Below are positions 45,092 to 54,328 of a stretch of 64,000 nucleotides of DNA, piece after piece. Both the position numbers and the translations under genes were made by a program. The stretch is from contig JAFWGA010000040.1 in NCBI GenBank assembly GCA_017515325.1, positions 62,001 to 126,000 of the forward strand, read 5' to 3'. A model generated the notes under the pieces. The model ran no database searches, was not told the origin of the DNA, and was given only the letters and a program-made list of their open reading frames with translations. The DNA comes from Blautia sp. (GTDB lineage: Bacteria > Bacillota > Clostridia > Lachnospirales > Lachnospiraceae). Position 1 is the stretch's first letter. Each line of letters starts with the position of its first letter.

Positions 45092-45919
45092 CTATTCTTC
45101 CTGTCTTCCCATGACGTCTATTCTCTTTACCAGACGCATCAGGATCAGGATAGCGGCTGCGAGGATCAAGGAAATCGCACTGCCGAAGTTCCAGTTTCCG
45201 ACAGAGATAAACTGAGATTCGATCAGGTTACCGATAAGCATGTACTGTCCGCCGCCCAAAAGCTTGGGAATCACAAAGGATGAGATGGCAGGCAGAAATA
45301 CCAGCATCACGCCATTCAGCACACCGGGAAGGGAAAGTACCCAGGTTACCTTCCAGAAGGTCTGGACTGGGTTGGCTCCCAGATCATTTGCCGCTTCAAT
45401 ATAGGAATGATCCATCTTGCTCAGAGAGGTATGGATGGAGATGATCATAAAGGGCATCAGGTTGCAGACCAGACCCAGCATGACGGAGAAGTCCGTATAC
45501 ATCATGGTGATGGGATCGATTCCCAGAAGTCCCAGCAGGTTGTTGATAATCCCATTGTCCGACAGCAGGTTCATCCAGGCGTAAGTCCTCAGAAGCATAT
45601 TGATCCAGCTGGGGACTGTCACCAGAAGGATCAGAAAGCTCTGGATATCTTCTGCCTGCTTTGAGATGATGTAGGCCAGGGGGTATCCTGCGATCAGGCA
45701 GATCACCGTCGCCAGGATACCGAGGCGGAAGGACTTGATGATCACATTAAGGTAAGTCGACTCGGCAAACTTTCGGAAATTTTCCAGGGTAAAGGTAAAG
45801 GTCAGGACAGCATTGCCTTCTTCGGTAAATGCATAAAGGCCGATCAAAAGCAGTGGGATGACAATGATCAGGATCGACCAGATCAGGTAAGGCTTGATCA
45901 GATGACGGAAATGCTTCAT
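45092..45919 (-). CDS. potB: spermidine/putrescine ABC transporter permease PotB
   Basis: 275 aa, six helices, with EAANDLGANPVQTFWKVTW as EAA loop. Its ATG overlaps the potA stop by one base (TGATG), so translation is coupled. Forms the channel with the PotC part of the downstream fusion. Confidence 0.95.
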   Translation of the reverse strand: MKHFRHLIKPYLIWSILIIVIPLLLIGLYAFTEEGNAVLTFTFTLENFRKFAESTYLNVIIKSFRLGILATVICLIAGYPLAYIISKQAEDIQSFLILLVTVPSWINMLLRTYAWMNLLSDNGIINNLLGLLGIDPITMMYTDFSVMLGLVCNLMPFMIISIHTSLSKMDHSYIEAANDLGANPVQTFWKVTWVLSLPGVLNGVMLVFLPAISSFVIPKLLGGGQYMLIGNLIESQFISVGNWNFGSAISLILAAAILILMRLVKRIDVMGRQEE

Positions 45920-46968
45920 CAGTAGGCCCCCATCGGATACATGACATGGATGTCCTCCGGTCCAAACTTCAGTCCCACCTTGCGTCCCACTTCCGCATAA
46001 TCAGTGGTCTGAATTTTATAGGTTCGGAATTGTGTCTCGATCAGGATCTCATAATGAACCCCCTTAAAGGTGATGTTGCGGACGATGCCCTGGATTTTGG
46101 CTTCCTCCGGCTCGACGATATCGAGATCCTCGGGTCTTAAAACCACCTCTATTTTTTCATTGTCCTCAAAGCCCTTGTCCACGCAGGGGAATTGAAACCC
46201 ATCAAACTCAACCAGATAGTCCTTGATCATGATGCCTTCAATGATGTTGGATTCACCGATGAAGCTGGCTACGAAGCGGTTCTCCGGTTCGTTATAGATA
46301 TCCGTCGGTTTCCCGATCTGTTGTATCTCGCCATTGTTCATGACCACCACCGTATCTGACATGGAAAGAGCCTCTTCCTGGTCATGGGTAACATAAATAA
46401 AGGTGATCCCGACTTCCCGCTGGATTTTTTTCAGCTCAAACTGCATCTGCTTGCGGATGCGGGCATCCAAAGCTCCTAATGGTTCGTCCAGGAGCAGCAC
46501 CTTTGGTTCATTTACCAGGGCGCGGGCAATCGCCACTCTCTGCTGCTGTCCACCGGACAAGAGAGTGACATCCCTCTTCTCAAAGCCTTCCAGTCCTACC
46601 ATCTTCAGCATTCGTTCCACTTTGGACTTGATAATAATAGGCTCCATTTTCTTGAGCTTGAGACCGAAGGCAATGTTCTCCGCTACGTTCAGATGCGGAA
46701 ACAGCGCGTATTTCTGAAATACGGTATTGACTTCGCGGCGGTAAGGGGGGATCTTTGAGATCTCAATTCCATTGAAAAGGACCTGGCCGCCGCTGGGATC
46801 CTCAAATCCGGCTATGATTCGCAGAGTTGTGGTTTTGCCGCAGCCGCTGGGTCCCAGCAAGGTAAGGAACTCATTCTCGTAGATATCCAGGTTGATGCCT
46901 TTCAGGACCTGCTGATCATCGAAGTTCTTGGTCAGGTCCTTTAGTTCGATCAGTTTGTTCAATTCCAT
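45919..46968 (-). CDS. potA: spermidine/putrescine ABC transporter ATPase PotA
   Basis: 349 aa: Walker [11 protein letters not shown], signature [17 protein letters not shown], Walker [12 protein letters not shown], switch His in VTHDQEEA, then a C-terminal TOBE regulatory domain with [10 protein letters not shown] and [10 protein letters not shown]. The ATG at 46968 with AGGAGGG just upstream gives the normal PotA length; the frame open to 47043 is spurious. First gene of potA-potB-potCD-(EI-like). Confidence 0.95.
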   Translation of the reverse strand: MELNKLIELKDLTKNFDDQQVLKGINLDIYENEFLTLLGPSGCGKTTTLRIIAGFEDPSGGQVLFNGIEISKIPPYRREVNTVFQKYALFPHLNVAENIAFGLKLKKMEPIIIKSKVERMLKMVGLEGFEKRDVTLLSGGQQQRVAIARALVNEPKVLLLDEPLGALDARIRKQMQFELKKIQREVGITFIYVTHDQEEALSMSDTVVVMNNGEIQQIGKPTDIYNEPENRFVASFIGESNIIEGIMIKDYLVEFDGFQFPCVDKGFEDNEKIEVVLRPEDLDIVEPEEAKIQGIVRNITFKGVHYEILIETQFRTYKIQTTDYAEVGRKVGLKFGPEDIHVMYPMGAY

Positions 46969-47014
46969 CTCCCTCCTGATGAAAAACTGTGTATGTTTTT
47001 TGGTAAACAGGAGT

Positions 47015-47043
47015 ATCATACAGGATTGCCTGAGATTTATCAA
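47015..47043 (-). promoter_or_regulatory. potA promoter
   Basis: Minus strand TTGATA (47043-47038), 17-nt spacer, TATGAT (47020-47015); leader of about 40 nt. Confidence 0.7.
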
Positions 47044-47128
47044 TCTTTTTCTTTTTTCCCTCCTGCCGGAGGCTTTCCGGAGACGGCAGACAGCATTTTT
47101 CCTGCCTGTAAAACAGACAAAAATCCCC

Positions 47129-47158
47129 TTGACAAAAGTACCGGAAAGAGTGTATAGT
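47129..47158 (+). promoter_or_regulatory. sigma-A promoter of the GntR/YtrA-type operon
   Basis: TTGACA (47129-47134), 18-nt spacer, TATAGT (47153-47158). Confidence 0.75.
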
Positions 47159-47163
47159 ACTAT

Positions 47164-47183
47164 TGTATTAGTTGCTTAATACA
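47164..47183. promoter_or_regulatory. probable autoregulatory operator
   Basis: TGTATTA (47164-47170) and TAATACA (47177-47183) form a perfect inverted repeat right after the -10 hexamer, at the expected transcription start. This is the normal position and symmetry for a GntR/YtrA repressor site. Confidence 0.6.
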
Positions 47184-47289
47184 TAAACACAGATAGGAAT
47201 TATTTTGGTAACTGTTCTGTCAGCACCTTGCCCTGTGCTGCGAGGTGCGTGCTGCGAAAGTCGGATAGCCTGGGAAAGGGGGATTGCCT

Positions 47290-47661
47290 ATGAAATGGAT
47301 TTTTTTGGATGGAATTCCCATCTACCAGCAGATTGTACAGATCATGCAGATCAGGATCGCGAACGGGGAATATCCGTTGGGAAGCCGGCTGCCTGCCGTG
47401 CGGGATCTTGCCATGGAGGCCGGGGTGAATCCAAACACCATGCAAAGAGCCTTATCAGAGCTGGAGCGCTCCGGCATTGTGCACAGCGAACGAACCAGCG
47501 GCCGCTTTGTCACGGAAGATGAGGAATCTATGCGACAGCTTCGATTCATGCTTGGAAAAGAATCCATCGATGCTATGTTTACCAGTCTCGGCCATCTGGG
47601 ACTCAGCAAGGAAGAGATTGTTCAGGCTGTGACGGCCAGAGCAAACGAGTTGGATGAATAG
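47290..47661 (+). CDS. GntR-family (YtrA-type) transcriptional repressor
   Basis: 123 aa: winged HTH with IYQQIVQIMQIRIANGEYPL, GSRLPAVRDLAMEAGVNPNT and MQRALSELERSGIV, followed by a short two-helix C-terminal dimerisation tail typical of YtrA and lacking a ligand domain. RBS AAGGGGG lies 7 nt before the ATG. It heads an operon with an ABC exporter, as in ytr-type loci responding to cell-wall-active peptides. Confidence 0.93.
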   Translation: MKWIFLDGIPIYQQIVQIMQIRIANGEYPLGSRLPAVRDLAMEAGVNPNTMQRALSELERSGIVHSERTSGRFVTEDEESMRQLRFMLGKESIDAMFTSLGHLGLSKEEIVQAVTARANELDE

Positions 47662-47673
47662 GAGGTAATGTTT

Positions 47674-48369
47674 ATGAACATGCTGGAATGCCATGGACTG
47701 ACAAAATGTTATGGCAAGGTTACCGCCCTAGACAACCTCGATCTGACCCTTGAATCGGGGAGGATCGTGGGGCTCTTAGGGCCAAACGGAAGCGGGAAGA
47801 CCACTCTGATCAAGCTGGCAACGCGTCTGATCCAACCGACCAAGGGAAGTATCATGATAGCCGGCCAGCTTCCCGGACATGCCACGAAGGCTATCACCTC
47901 ATATCTGCCCGACAGAGAGTATCTCCCCAACGATTTGCGTGTCAAAAGCCTTCTGGGCCTTTACCGGGATTTTTACCGGGATTTTAATGAAAAGAAGGCT
48001 CTGGATATGCTGGAGAGCCTGGATATTTCCGAGCGGATGGAGCTGAAAAAAATGTCGAAGGGGACAAAGGAGAAAGTCAGGCTGATCCTGACCATGAGCC
48101 GGGATGCCAAAATCTATCTTCTGGACGAACCCATCGCAGGGGTAGATCCTGCGGCCAGAGATTATATCCTCAGAACCATCATTCAGAATTATTCCGAAGA
48201 TGCCCTGGTCATCATCTCCACCCATCTGATTGCGGATGTCGAAGCCGTTTTGGATGAAGCTGTTTTTATCCGCCAGGGAAAGCTGATCCTGCATCAGACT
48301 GTAGATGAGATTCGTCAGGAAACCGGAAAAAGCGTGGATGAACATTTCAGGGAGGTATTCCGATGCTGA
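47674..48369 (+). CDS. ABC transporter ATPase (YtrB-like)
   Basis: 231 aa: Walker A GPNGSGKTT, a degenerate signature KKMSKGTKEKVRL (MSKGT in place of LSGGQ), Walker B IYLLDEPIAGVD and switch His in ISTHLI. AGGAGG lies 7-8 nt before the ATG at 47674, and another ATG at 47668 is too close to it. Overlaps the permease gene by 7 nt. Confidence 0.9.
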   Translation: MNMLECHGLTKCYGKVTALDNLDLTLESGRIVGLLGPNGSGKTTLIKLATRLIQPTKGSIMIAGQLPGHATKAITSYLPDREYLPNDLRVKSLLGLYRDFYRDFNEKKALDMLESLDISERMELKKMSKGTKEKVRLILTMSRDAKIYLLDEPIAGVDPAARDYILRTIIQNYSEDALVIISTHLIADVEAVLDEAVFIRQGKLILHQTVDEIRQETGKSVDEHFREVFRC

Positions 48370-49229
48370 GAAAATTGATGAAATATGAGCTTGCTGCCAC
48401 AGGCCGTATCCTGATCCCGATTTATTTCCTTGTCCTTGCGGCATCAGCCGCACTGGCAGCCAATGCCCGTTGGGGGTCAACTACCAGCCAGTTCGGCAAC
48501 TTTCTGGATATCCTCTTATCCCTGGTTTTTGTCTTCGGTATCCTGGCTATGATCATTGTCACTACGGTTCTGATCATCCAGCGCTTTTATAAAAATCTTC
48601 TGGGCAATGAAGGATATCTGATGTTTTCTCTGCCTGTTTCGACCTGGCAGAATATACTCAGCAAAGCGCTTAGCGCTCTTCTTTGGATCGTGGGCGCCTG
48701 TCTGACCGGTATTGCCAGTGGTTTCATTTTTATTCTTGTGCTCGAAGCCTTTCCTGATTTCTGGGAAGCCCTGACAAAAAGCTGGAATATCCTGACCCTG
48801 GCTGTAGGGAAGTCAAAGGTGATCTCCATCCTGATTCTTTTCATCGCAGCTCTTCTGCTGGCCATTCTGGAAAGCATCGTCAAGATCTACGCTTCCTTCA
48901 GTGTTGGCCATCTGTGGGGGAATCACCGCGTCCTTGGCAGTATCCTGGGCTACATCGGTTTTGGTGCCATCGAATCCCTGGCGATGCGCTTCCTGCCTTT
49001 TGAGAAAATGGCCGAGAAGTGGATGGCACAAAGGACTGCTTCCCAGACTAACGGTCTGAGCACCATGCTTTTCGGAGCTGAGACGGCTCAATCCATGCAG
49101 GAGGCTGCCCAGGCCTTTGAATTCTGGCGGGGCATCACGTTTTTTATTCTGGCAGTTGCCATCATCGGGATTCTCATCTACGGAGGGATCACCTGCTTTC
49201 TTCTTGACCGCCACCTGAACCTGGAGTAG
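48363..49229 (+). CDS. ABC-2-type permease partner
   Basis: 288 aa with six to seven hydrophobic segments (FLVLAASAALA, DILLSLVFVFGILAMIIVTT, ISILILFIAALLLAI, others). Starts MLRKLMKYELAATGRILIP as in many exporter permeases paired with YtrB-type ATPases. Exported substrate unknown; antimicrobial peptide sensing or resistance is the usual guess. Its stop abuts the convergent dipeptidase stop with no gap. Confidence 0.85.
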   Translation: MLRKLMKYELAATGRILIPIYFLVLAASAALAANARWGSTTSQFGNFLDILLSLVFVFGILAMIIVTTVLIIQRFYKNLLGNEGYLMFSLPVSTWQNILSKALSALLWIVGACLTGIASGFIFILVLEAFPDFWEALTKSWNILTLAVGKSKVISILILFIAALLLAILESIVKIYASFSVGHLWGNHRVLGSILGYIGFGAIESLAMRFLPFEKMAEKWMAQRTASQTNGLSTMLFGAETAQSMQEAAQAFEFWRGITFFILAVAIIGILIYGGITCFLLDRHLNLE

Positions 49230-50306
49230 TCAGATCACGCTTTCGATCACCCTGCGCGCGTTCAGATGGATGGCTTTTTCGATCTGTCTTTCCGTAAGGC
49301 CTGCTTTTTTCAGGCTTTCAAAGAGAAGGGGCATTTCCAATGGAGTCCGGATCTGGCATTCTCCCTCAAAGCCGTCAAAATCACTGCCGATAGCGAGGGC
49401 ATCTTCCCCTGCCTTTCCCACGATATATAAAGCATGGCGTACCATGTCTGAAACCACGGATGCCTTCCCTGTTCCGTCATCGGACAGAAAGGCTCCGTAA
49501 AAGTTCAGACCGGCAACGCCATGCTTTTCTCCTATGATCCGCAGCATATCATCGGTCAGATTCCTTGGATGCGGAGAAAGGGCACGCGCATTGGAGTGGG
49601 AGGCGATAAAGGGCTTATCGGAGATGGCGGCAACGTCATAGAAGCCTCCGTCTGAAAGGTGGGATGTGTCCACAAGGATTCCCAATTCATTCATTCTTTT
49701 CACTGCTTCCCTGCCAAAGGGTTTCAGGCCCAATGCCATTTTTTCAGGGTCTCGGGAATTAGGATAGCCAAAACAATTCTCATAATTCCAGGTCAGGGTA
49801 ATCAGACGCACTCCTTTCTTGTAGAAGTAATCCAGCATCTCATATCTTCCCTGCACGGCTCTCCCATCCTCCAGTGTCAGAAAAGCGGATGTTTTTCCCT
49901 GGCGGGAAGCCTGCCTGAAGGATTCACCGTCCATGACAAAGGTCAGGTCCTGGCTATGCTCATCCGCTGTTTTCAGCAAAATTTCCCGCATTCCTTCAAA
50001 ATAGGCAAGATCCTCCTGCTGTCCTCCTTCGATTCTCAGGTCTTCGCCCCCAGGCTCACCATCCAGTATTTCCCGGATCACCCTCTCTCTCTTTTCCGGG
50101 GCTATGCCTTCCCCCAGCCTATTGCGGCTGACCATCTCCCTTACCTTATCCCGGGCAGGAAAGAATACGGCAAAAAACTGAGCCTCGCATCCGGCTTGCC
50201 TAAGCTTTCTGATATTGATATCTGTTCCTTCCATATCATAAATATCCCTGATTCCCCTGGCATACCCCTGCATCAGGGTATCACAATGAAGATCGATATA
50301 ACCCAT
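49230..50306 (-). CDS. membrane dipeptidase-type peptidase (M19)
   Basis: 358 aa zinc peptidase of the renal dipeptidase family, acting on dipeptides including D-containing ones. Ligands: DLHCDTLM (His, Asp), LTLEDGRAV (bridging Glu), VDTSHLSD (His), IASHSNARAL (His) and IGSDFDG (Asp). No signal peptide, so cytosolic. RBS AGGAG lies 6 nt before the ATG. Confidence 0.94.
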   Translation of the reverse strand: MGYIDLHCDTLMQGYARGIRDIYDMEGTDINIRKLRQAGCEAQFFAVFFPARDKVREMVSRNRLGEGIAPEKRERVIREILDGEPGGEDLRIEGGQQEDLAYFEGMREILLKTADEHSQDLTFVMDGESFRQASRQGKTSAFLTLEDGRAVQGRYEMLDYFYKKGVRLITLTWNYENCFGYPNSRDPEKMALGLKPFGREAVKRMNELGILVDTSHLSDGGFYDVAAISDKPFIASHSNARALSPHPRNLTDDMLRIIGEKHGVAGLNFYGAFLSDDGTGKASVVSDMVRHALYIVGKAGEDALAIGSDFDGFEGECQIRTPLEMPLLFESLKKAGLTERQIEKAIHLNARRVIESVI

Positions 50307-50368
50307 GATTATCTCCTCTGCAAACGAATCTCAACCGGTATCATTCTGATTAAGGTACTGCACAGAGC

Positions 50369-51208
50369 CTAAGCATTGTACTCCTCCAGAAAAGAATGCA
50401 GTGCCCCTGCCTTTTTATATCCGGGAAAGGTATCCAGATTGACAGAATGGATACTGTTGAAAATGCTTGCCTCTATCAGGGGGTTGTCCTCTTTCAGGCG
50501 TCGGATCATCGTTTTGATTTCCTGCCTTTTTGAGGTTCCCGTACCATCCTGGCCTGCGTTTTTTTCCGTAAAGCGACAGGCACACTGTATGAAATCCAAT
50601 TCGTTATAGGTCCTCCATGCCAGGATATCCTCTTCCCGGATGCAATATAGCGGGCGGATCAGTTCCATTCCTTCGAAATTCGTGCTGTGAAGCTTCGGCT
50701 GCATCCCCTGTAGCTGAGAGCTGTAAAACATGGCCATAACGGTGGTTTCAATCACATCATTGAGATGATGTCCCAGAGCGATCTTATTGCAGCCCAGCTC
50801 CCTGGCCTTCGCATAGAGGCTTCCCCTGCGCATTCTGGCGCAAAGATAACAGGGAGACTGATCCGTACTGTTGGCAACATCAAAGATAGTGGTCTCAAAA
50901 ACGGTAATGGGAATATGCAAAAGGGAGGCGTTGCTTTCGATCTTCTGACGGTTCAGTTCATTATATCCGGGATCCATGACCAGAAACACCAGTTCAAAAG
51001 GAAAGTCGCTGTGGCGCTGCAGCATCTGCATCAGTTTAGCCATAAGCATCGAGTCCTTGCCGCCTGAAATACAGACAGCAATCCTGTCTCCTTCGCTGAT
51101 CAGCTGATATTGTTTGATGGCATGAACAAATGGAGTCCACAGCTTTTTATGATATTTTTTCTGGATGCTGCGCTCTACAAGCTGATATTTTTCCATTGCT
51201 TCCTTCAT
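50369..51208 (-). CDS. TtcA-family PP-loop tRNA thiolase-like protein
   Basis: 279 aa from the ATG at 51208 (AAGGAG 8 nt upstream). The PP-loop is CISGGKDSMLMAKL, with the CxxC pair in SPCYLCARMRRG and further Cys in CACRF that may hold an Fe-S cluster as in TtcA/Ncs6. GHHLNDVIETTVM is the family block. Likely thiolates a tRNA cytidine at position 32; other sulfur-transfer roles remain possible. Not LarE. Confidence 0.85.
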   Translation of the reverse strand: MKEAMEKYQLVERSIQKKYHKKLWTPFVHAIKQYQLISEGDRIAVCISGGKDSMLMAKLMQMLQRHSDFPFELVFLVMDPGYNELNRQKIESNASLLHIPITVFETTIFDVANSTDQSPCYLCARMRRGSLYAKARELGCNKIALGHHLNDVIETTVMAMFYSSQLQGMQPKLHSTNFEGMELIRPLYCIREEDILAWRTYNELDFIQCACRFTEKNAGQDGTGTSKRQEIKTMIRRLKEDNPLIEASIFNSIHSVNLDTFPGYKKAGALHSFLEEYNA

Positions 51209-51362
51209 ACTGCCGGCTCCTTCAGATATCAAAGAAATTGACTCTATTTTATAGTAAATTCGTTCACATACCATTACAATTACACAGTAATCCAATAGGC
51301 GAATAGCATATCACATCCATTTCCTGTTGTCAATTGGAAGAAGGAGGAAACCATTTCATACG

Positions 51363-51386
51363 TGATACTGCAAAAATGATTCCTGC
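51363..51386 (+). repeat. intergenic repeat E, copy 2
   Basis: TGATACTGCAAAAATGATTC continues to CTGC; nearly identical to 61318-61341, with the core also at 29173-29185. Confidence 0.6.
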
Positions 51387-51387
51387 A

Positions 51388-51416
51388 TTGCATTTTCGCT
51401 TTCATTTGGTTACAAT
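51388..51416 (+). promoter_or_regulatory. sigma-A promoter of the YcxB-like gene
   Basis: TTGCAT (51388-51393), 17-nt spacer, TACAAT (51411-51416); partly overlaps repeat E. Confidence 0.65.
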
Positions 51417-51458
51417 GAAGGTATGCTCACGAACCATACACAGATGAAAGGAAGCCTT

Positions 51459-51995
51459 ATGTCCGGGACTTTTAACGAAATCCGCATCCAATGTAAGCTT
51501 ACGGAACAGCAGTACCGTGAATATATGAGGTATCATGTTTTGGGCAACCGAAAAGACCTTTTCCGGCATAGCCTTCTGTGTCTTCTGATGCTTTCCTTCG
51601 GTGGAATCAATTTTGCGGCGGCCAGTCCCATCCTGGGCTGGATTTTTGTCACTCTGGGGATCTACCTTTTTCTGAGTCGCCTGATCCGCTTTTACATGAG
51701 TGTAAACCGTATTGTTTCCCAGTATGGGCTGGGGAAGGAAGCCAGATTCTTCTACTGGCTTTCCTTCCGGGAGAAAGACTTCATGGTCAGAAACACAAAG
51801 GAGAAGGCGGTATACGGTTACGAACGGATCGTCAAGGCCGTTTTCCGGAAGAAGGAAAGGATAGCCTACCTTTACCTGACCCCTTCCACAGCCTTTCTAT
51901 TGCCCTATGACGGATTAGAGTCGGGAACGATAGAAGATCTGCGGGAAATGCTTAGGGAAAAATGTCCGTCAGAGCTTGTGACGGATCTGGAATGA
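51459..51995 (+). CDS. YcxB-like membrane protein
   Basis: 178 aa: two adjacent helices (LLCLLMLSFGGINFAAA and ILGWIFVTLGIYLFLSRLI) near the N-terminus and a soluble beta-rich C-terminal domain (YGYERIVKAVFRKKERIAYLYL), the layout of YcxB-like proteins. ATG at 51459 chosen for AAAGGA 6 nt upstream. Function unknown. Transcription may run on into the UroD-like gene 116 nt downstream. Confidence 0.65.
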   Translation: MSGTFNEIRIQCKLTEQQYREYMRYHVLGNRKDLFRHSLLCLLMLSFGGINFAAASPILGWIFVTLGIYLFLSRLIRFYMSVNRIVSQYGLGKEARFFYWLSFREKDFMVRNTKEKAVYGYERIVKAVFRKKERIAYLYLTPSTAFLLPYDGLESGTIEDLREMLREKCPSELVTDLE

Positions 51996-52111
51996 CAGGA
52001 TACAAGGCAAAGACAGTTACAGTGTTTTCAGAGCTTTCCAGGATGCACAGCACCGGGATTGCCGCGTATATATGCCGGAAATCCGGCATTTCAGATGAGG
52101 AGGTATCTGTG

Positions 52112-53164
52112 ATGAATAAGATTCCCTATGATATTACCTTTCACCCGTCCTGGTGGCATAAAAACGCCGGGATTGATTTTTCCCAGCCCTTTTTCGATGA
52201 TCCGGACTGTCGCATGGAAGCGGATCTTGTCATGCGCCGCACCCTGTATGATCATTTCGGAAAATATGGGATCGGTCAGAAGGATCCCAGGATCAGACCC
52301 CTGATGGGAACGGATCTTCTTGCCGCCGGTTATCTTTACTCTGAGATGATGGGCTGTAAGATTATCTATCAGCCGGACAATTCCCCTCAGGTGATCTGCC
52401 GGGATCTTTCCGCAGAGGATCTTGATCAGGTGGAAGCTGTGGATCTTGATACCAGCCCGGTCTGGGCCAGGATGCAAAGACAGATCGATGCTCTGCTGGC
52501 AAAATACGGTCGTGTGGAGACCTACATCAATCTTCAGGGAATTCAGAATATTGCTCTTGACCTTATGGGACAGGAGCTCTATCTGGCCTATTATACCGAT
52601 CCTGATGAAATCAGTGCGCTTCTGGAAAAGATCACAGATCTCACCATAGAGGTGGGAAAAAGGTTCTATGCCCTGAGCCAGGATGTTTCAGGCGGTGTGA
52701 CCGGCATTGTGCGTCAGGTCATGCCTGAGAATTATCTTACCTCCAACTGCTCGGTGGAGATGGTCTCCAATGATTGCTACGAAGAGTTCCTTCTTCCCCA
52801 TGACATCAGGCTGGCCAAAGCCTTTTCCTGTTTTGGCATACACCACTGCGGCAAAAGCATGGAGCATGTATGCGAAGGATATGCCAAGGTACCTAACCTG
52901 AAATTTGCCGAGGTCGGTGCCGGATCGGACGTGGCCTATGTCAGAGATCACCTGCCGGGAGTCTGGCTGAATCTTCGCTACAGCGCCGTGGAGATCCAGA
53001 ATCAGACCCCCGACCAGGTCAGGGAAAAGGTTCAGAACCTCCTTAGGCTTGGCAGGGCTGAGGAAGGAAATATCTCTATCTCCTGTGTCGGTATGGATAA
53101 AAATACGCCGGAGGAAAATATCCTCGCCTTCCTGGATGCCTGTTATGAGGCAAACTATTGTTGA
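52112..53164 (+). CDS. MtaA/UroD-family zinc methyltransferase-like protein (1)
   Basis: 350 aa barrel of the uroporphyrinogen-decarboxylase superfamily (COG0407). It carries His244-x-Cys246 (FGIHHCGKS) and Cys325 (ISISCVGMDKNTPEEN), the HxC...C zinc site of the MtaA/CmuA methyltransferases, and not the UroD N-terminal Arg/Asp substrate motif. Predicted to activate a thiol or move a methyl group; acceptor and donor unknown. AGGAGG lies 8 nt before the ATG at 52112; the frame is open to 51962 but overlaps the YcxB-like gene. Directly upstream of a TRAP transporter whose promoter starts in this stop codon. Confidence 0.82.
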   Translation: MNKIPYDITFHPSWWHKNAGIDFSQPFFDDPDCRMEADLVMRRTLYDHFGKYGIGQKDPRIRPLMGTDLLAAGYLYSEMMGCKIIYQPDNSPQVICRDLSAEDLDQVEAVDLDTSPVWARMQRQIDALLAKYGRVETYINLQGIQNIALDLMGQELYLAYYTDPDEISALLEKITDLTIEVGKRFYALSQDVSGGVTGIVRQVMPENYLTSNCSVEMVSNDCYEEFLLPHDIRLAKAFSCFGIHHCGKSMEHVCEGYAKVPNLKFAEVGAGSDVAYVRDHLPGVWLNLRYSAVEIQNQTPDQVREKVQNLLRLGRAEEGNISISCVGMDKNTPEENILAFLDACYEANYC

Positions 53165-53189
53165 CACAAAATTTGGCATGGTTTATAAT
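53161..53189 (+). promoter_or_regulatory. consensus sigma-A promoter of the TRAP operon
   Basis: TTGACA (53161-53166), 17-nt spacer, TATAAT (53184-53189): an exact match to consensus in both hexamers and spacing. The -35 box includes the stop codon of the upstream UroD-like gene. Confidence 0.9.
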
Positions 53190-53200
53190 CAGATTGTCAA

Positions 53201-53219
53201 TATTCTTTGATAAAGAATA
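53201..53219. promoter_or_regulatory. probable operator of the TRAP operon
   Basis: TATTCTTT (53201-53208) and AAAGAATA (53212-53219) form a perfect inverted repeat just downstream of the consensus -10, where a repressor would block so strong a promoter. No regulator gene lies nearby. Confidence 0.55.
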
Positions 53220-53267
53220 ATAGATCAGAAACATATTTACCACTATTCCACAAAAGGAGAAAAAAAA

Positions 53268-54278
53268 ATGAAAAAAACATTGGCATTGGTCCTCGCGGCA
53301 GGACTGGCACTCTCCCTGTCACTTGTCCCGGTTCTGGCGGATGAAGCTCCGGAGTACACCTTTAAGTATGCCGAATTGAATGGTGACGACAATATCAACA
53401 CCCGTGTAGGCTACAAGTTTGCAGAGTATGTCGATGAACTGTCCGAAGGCCGCATCAAGATCGATGTGTTCAGCGCCTCTCAGCTTGGCGATGAGATCAC
53501 CTGCCTGAATGCTCTCCAGATGGGCGGTGGTACCGTGGATTTCTATCGTGGCAATACCAACTCTCTTGGCGACTACGGCATTAAAAAGATGAACCTCTTT
53601 GGCCTTCCCTACATTTTCACCAGCAGGGACAGCATGTGGAAGGTACTGGAGGATGAAAACCTCGGCCAGGCCTTCCTGAGCGAAGGAGCAGAGGTCGGCG
53701 CAGGCTTTATCGGCATCACCTACACTGACGAAGGCGCCCGCCATACCTTTACCTCCATGGAGATCACCGGCCTGAACGACCTCAAGGGCAAAAAGATCCG
53801 TGTGCCGGAGACCACACTGATGATGGATACCATGTCCGCCCTTGGCGCAGAGCCCACCCCCATCTCCTACTCCGAGCTTTACAGCTCCATCCAGACCGGT
53901 GTGGTAGACGGCGGCGAGAACGGGTATCCCGGATATGACAGCAACAAGTTCTATGAAGTGGCTCCTTATTATCTGCTTGACGGCCATACCTTCAGCCCCG
54001 GCGTTATCCTTATGGCAGAGGCCCGCTGGAATGAACTCAGCGAAGAGGATCAGGCTATTCTGAAGGAAGCCGGCCAGAAGGCTTCCGCCTGGAACAAGGA
54101 GCAGATTGAAAAAGAAGAAGCTGATCTCAGGGCAGCTCTGGAAGAAAAAGGCGTTACCATCATCGATGTTCCCGCAGAGGATCTGGCTGCAGCTCAGGAA
54201 GCCTGCCAGAGCGTATGGGCCAACTATTCTGATGGCGTTGAGGATGAGCTCCAGGCTATCCTGGATATTCAGAAGTAA
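53268..54278 (+). CDS. TRAP transporter solute-binding protein (DctP family), no lipobox
   Basis: 336 aa. Signal peptide MKKTLALVLAAGLALSLSLV ends VLA-DEA, a type-I site, with no lipobox Cys. The DctP fold is marked by VFSASQLGDE, LKGKKIRVPET (Arg that normally pairs with a ligand carboxylate), ALGAEPTPISYSELYSSIQ and GVVDGGENGY. The conserved Arg points to a carboxylate ligand, identity unknown. RBS AAGGAG lies 8 nt before the ATG. Followed by a terminator-like hairpin that would hold back the permease genes. Confidence 0.93.
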   Translation: MKKTLALVLAAGLALSLSLVPVLADEAPEYTFKYAELNGDDNINTRVGYKFAEYVDELSEGRIKIDVFSASQLGDEITCLNALQMGGGTVDFYRGNTNSLGDYGIKKMNLFGLPYIFTSRDSMWKVLEDENLGQAFLSEGAEVGAGFIGITYTDEGARHTFTSMEITGLNDLKGKKIRVPETTLMMDTMSALGAEPTPISYSELYSSIQTGVVDGGENGYPGYDSNKFYEVAPYYLLDGHTFSPGVILMAEARWNELSEEDQAILKEAGQKASAWNKEQIEKEEADLRAALEEKGVTIIDVPAEDLAAAQEACQSVWANYSDGVEDELQAILDIQK

Positions 54279-54328
54279 TTGCAGTACTCACCATAGAGCG
54301 GCAATAAGCCTCTTACAGGATGAATGTG

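Larger units (their letters stand above)
46969..47289. other. 321-nt divergent regulatory region, potA / YtrA-type regulator
   Basis: Carries the potA promoter (47015-47043, minus), a perfect-looking promoter and operator for the regulator gene (47129-47183, plus) and a leader of about 120 nt with short GC-rich stems (47205-47275; GCAGCACC-like repeats). CCTGCCGGAGGCTTTCCGGAGACGG near 47062 can also fold. No ORF is credible here. Confidence 0.6.

Noticed and set aside
50369..51208. TtcA-like protein as the missing LarE
   Set aside because: PP-loop SGGKDS with CxxC and CAC motifs fits TtcA; LarE has a different PP-loop context and lacks these cysteines.
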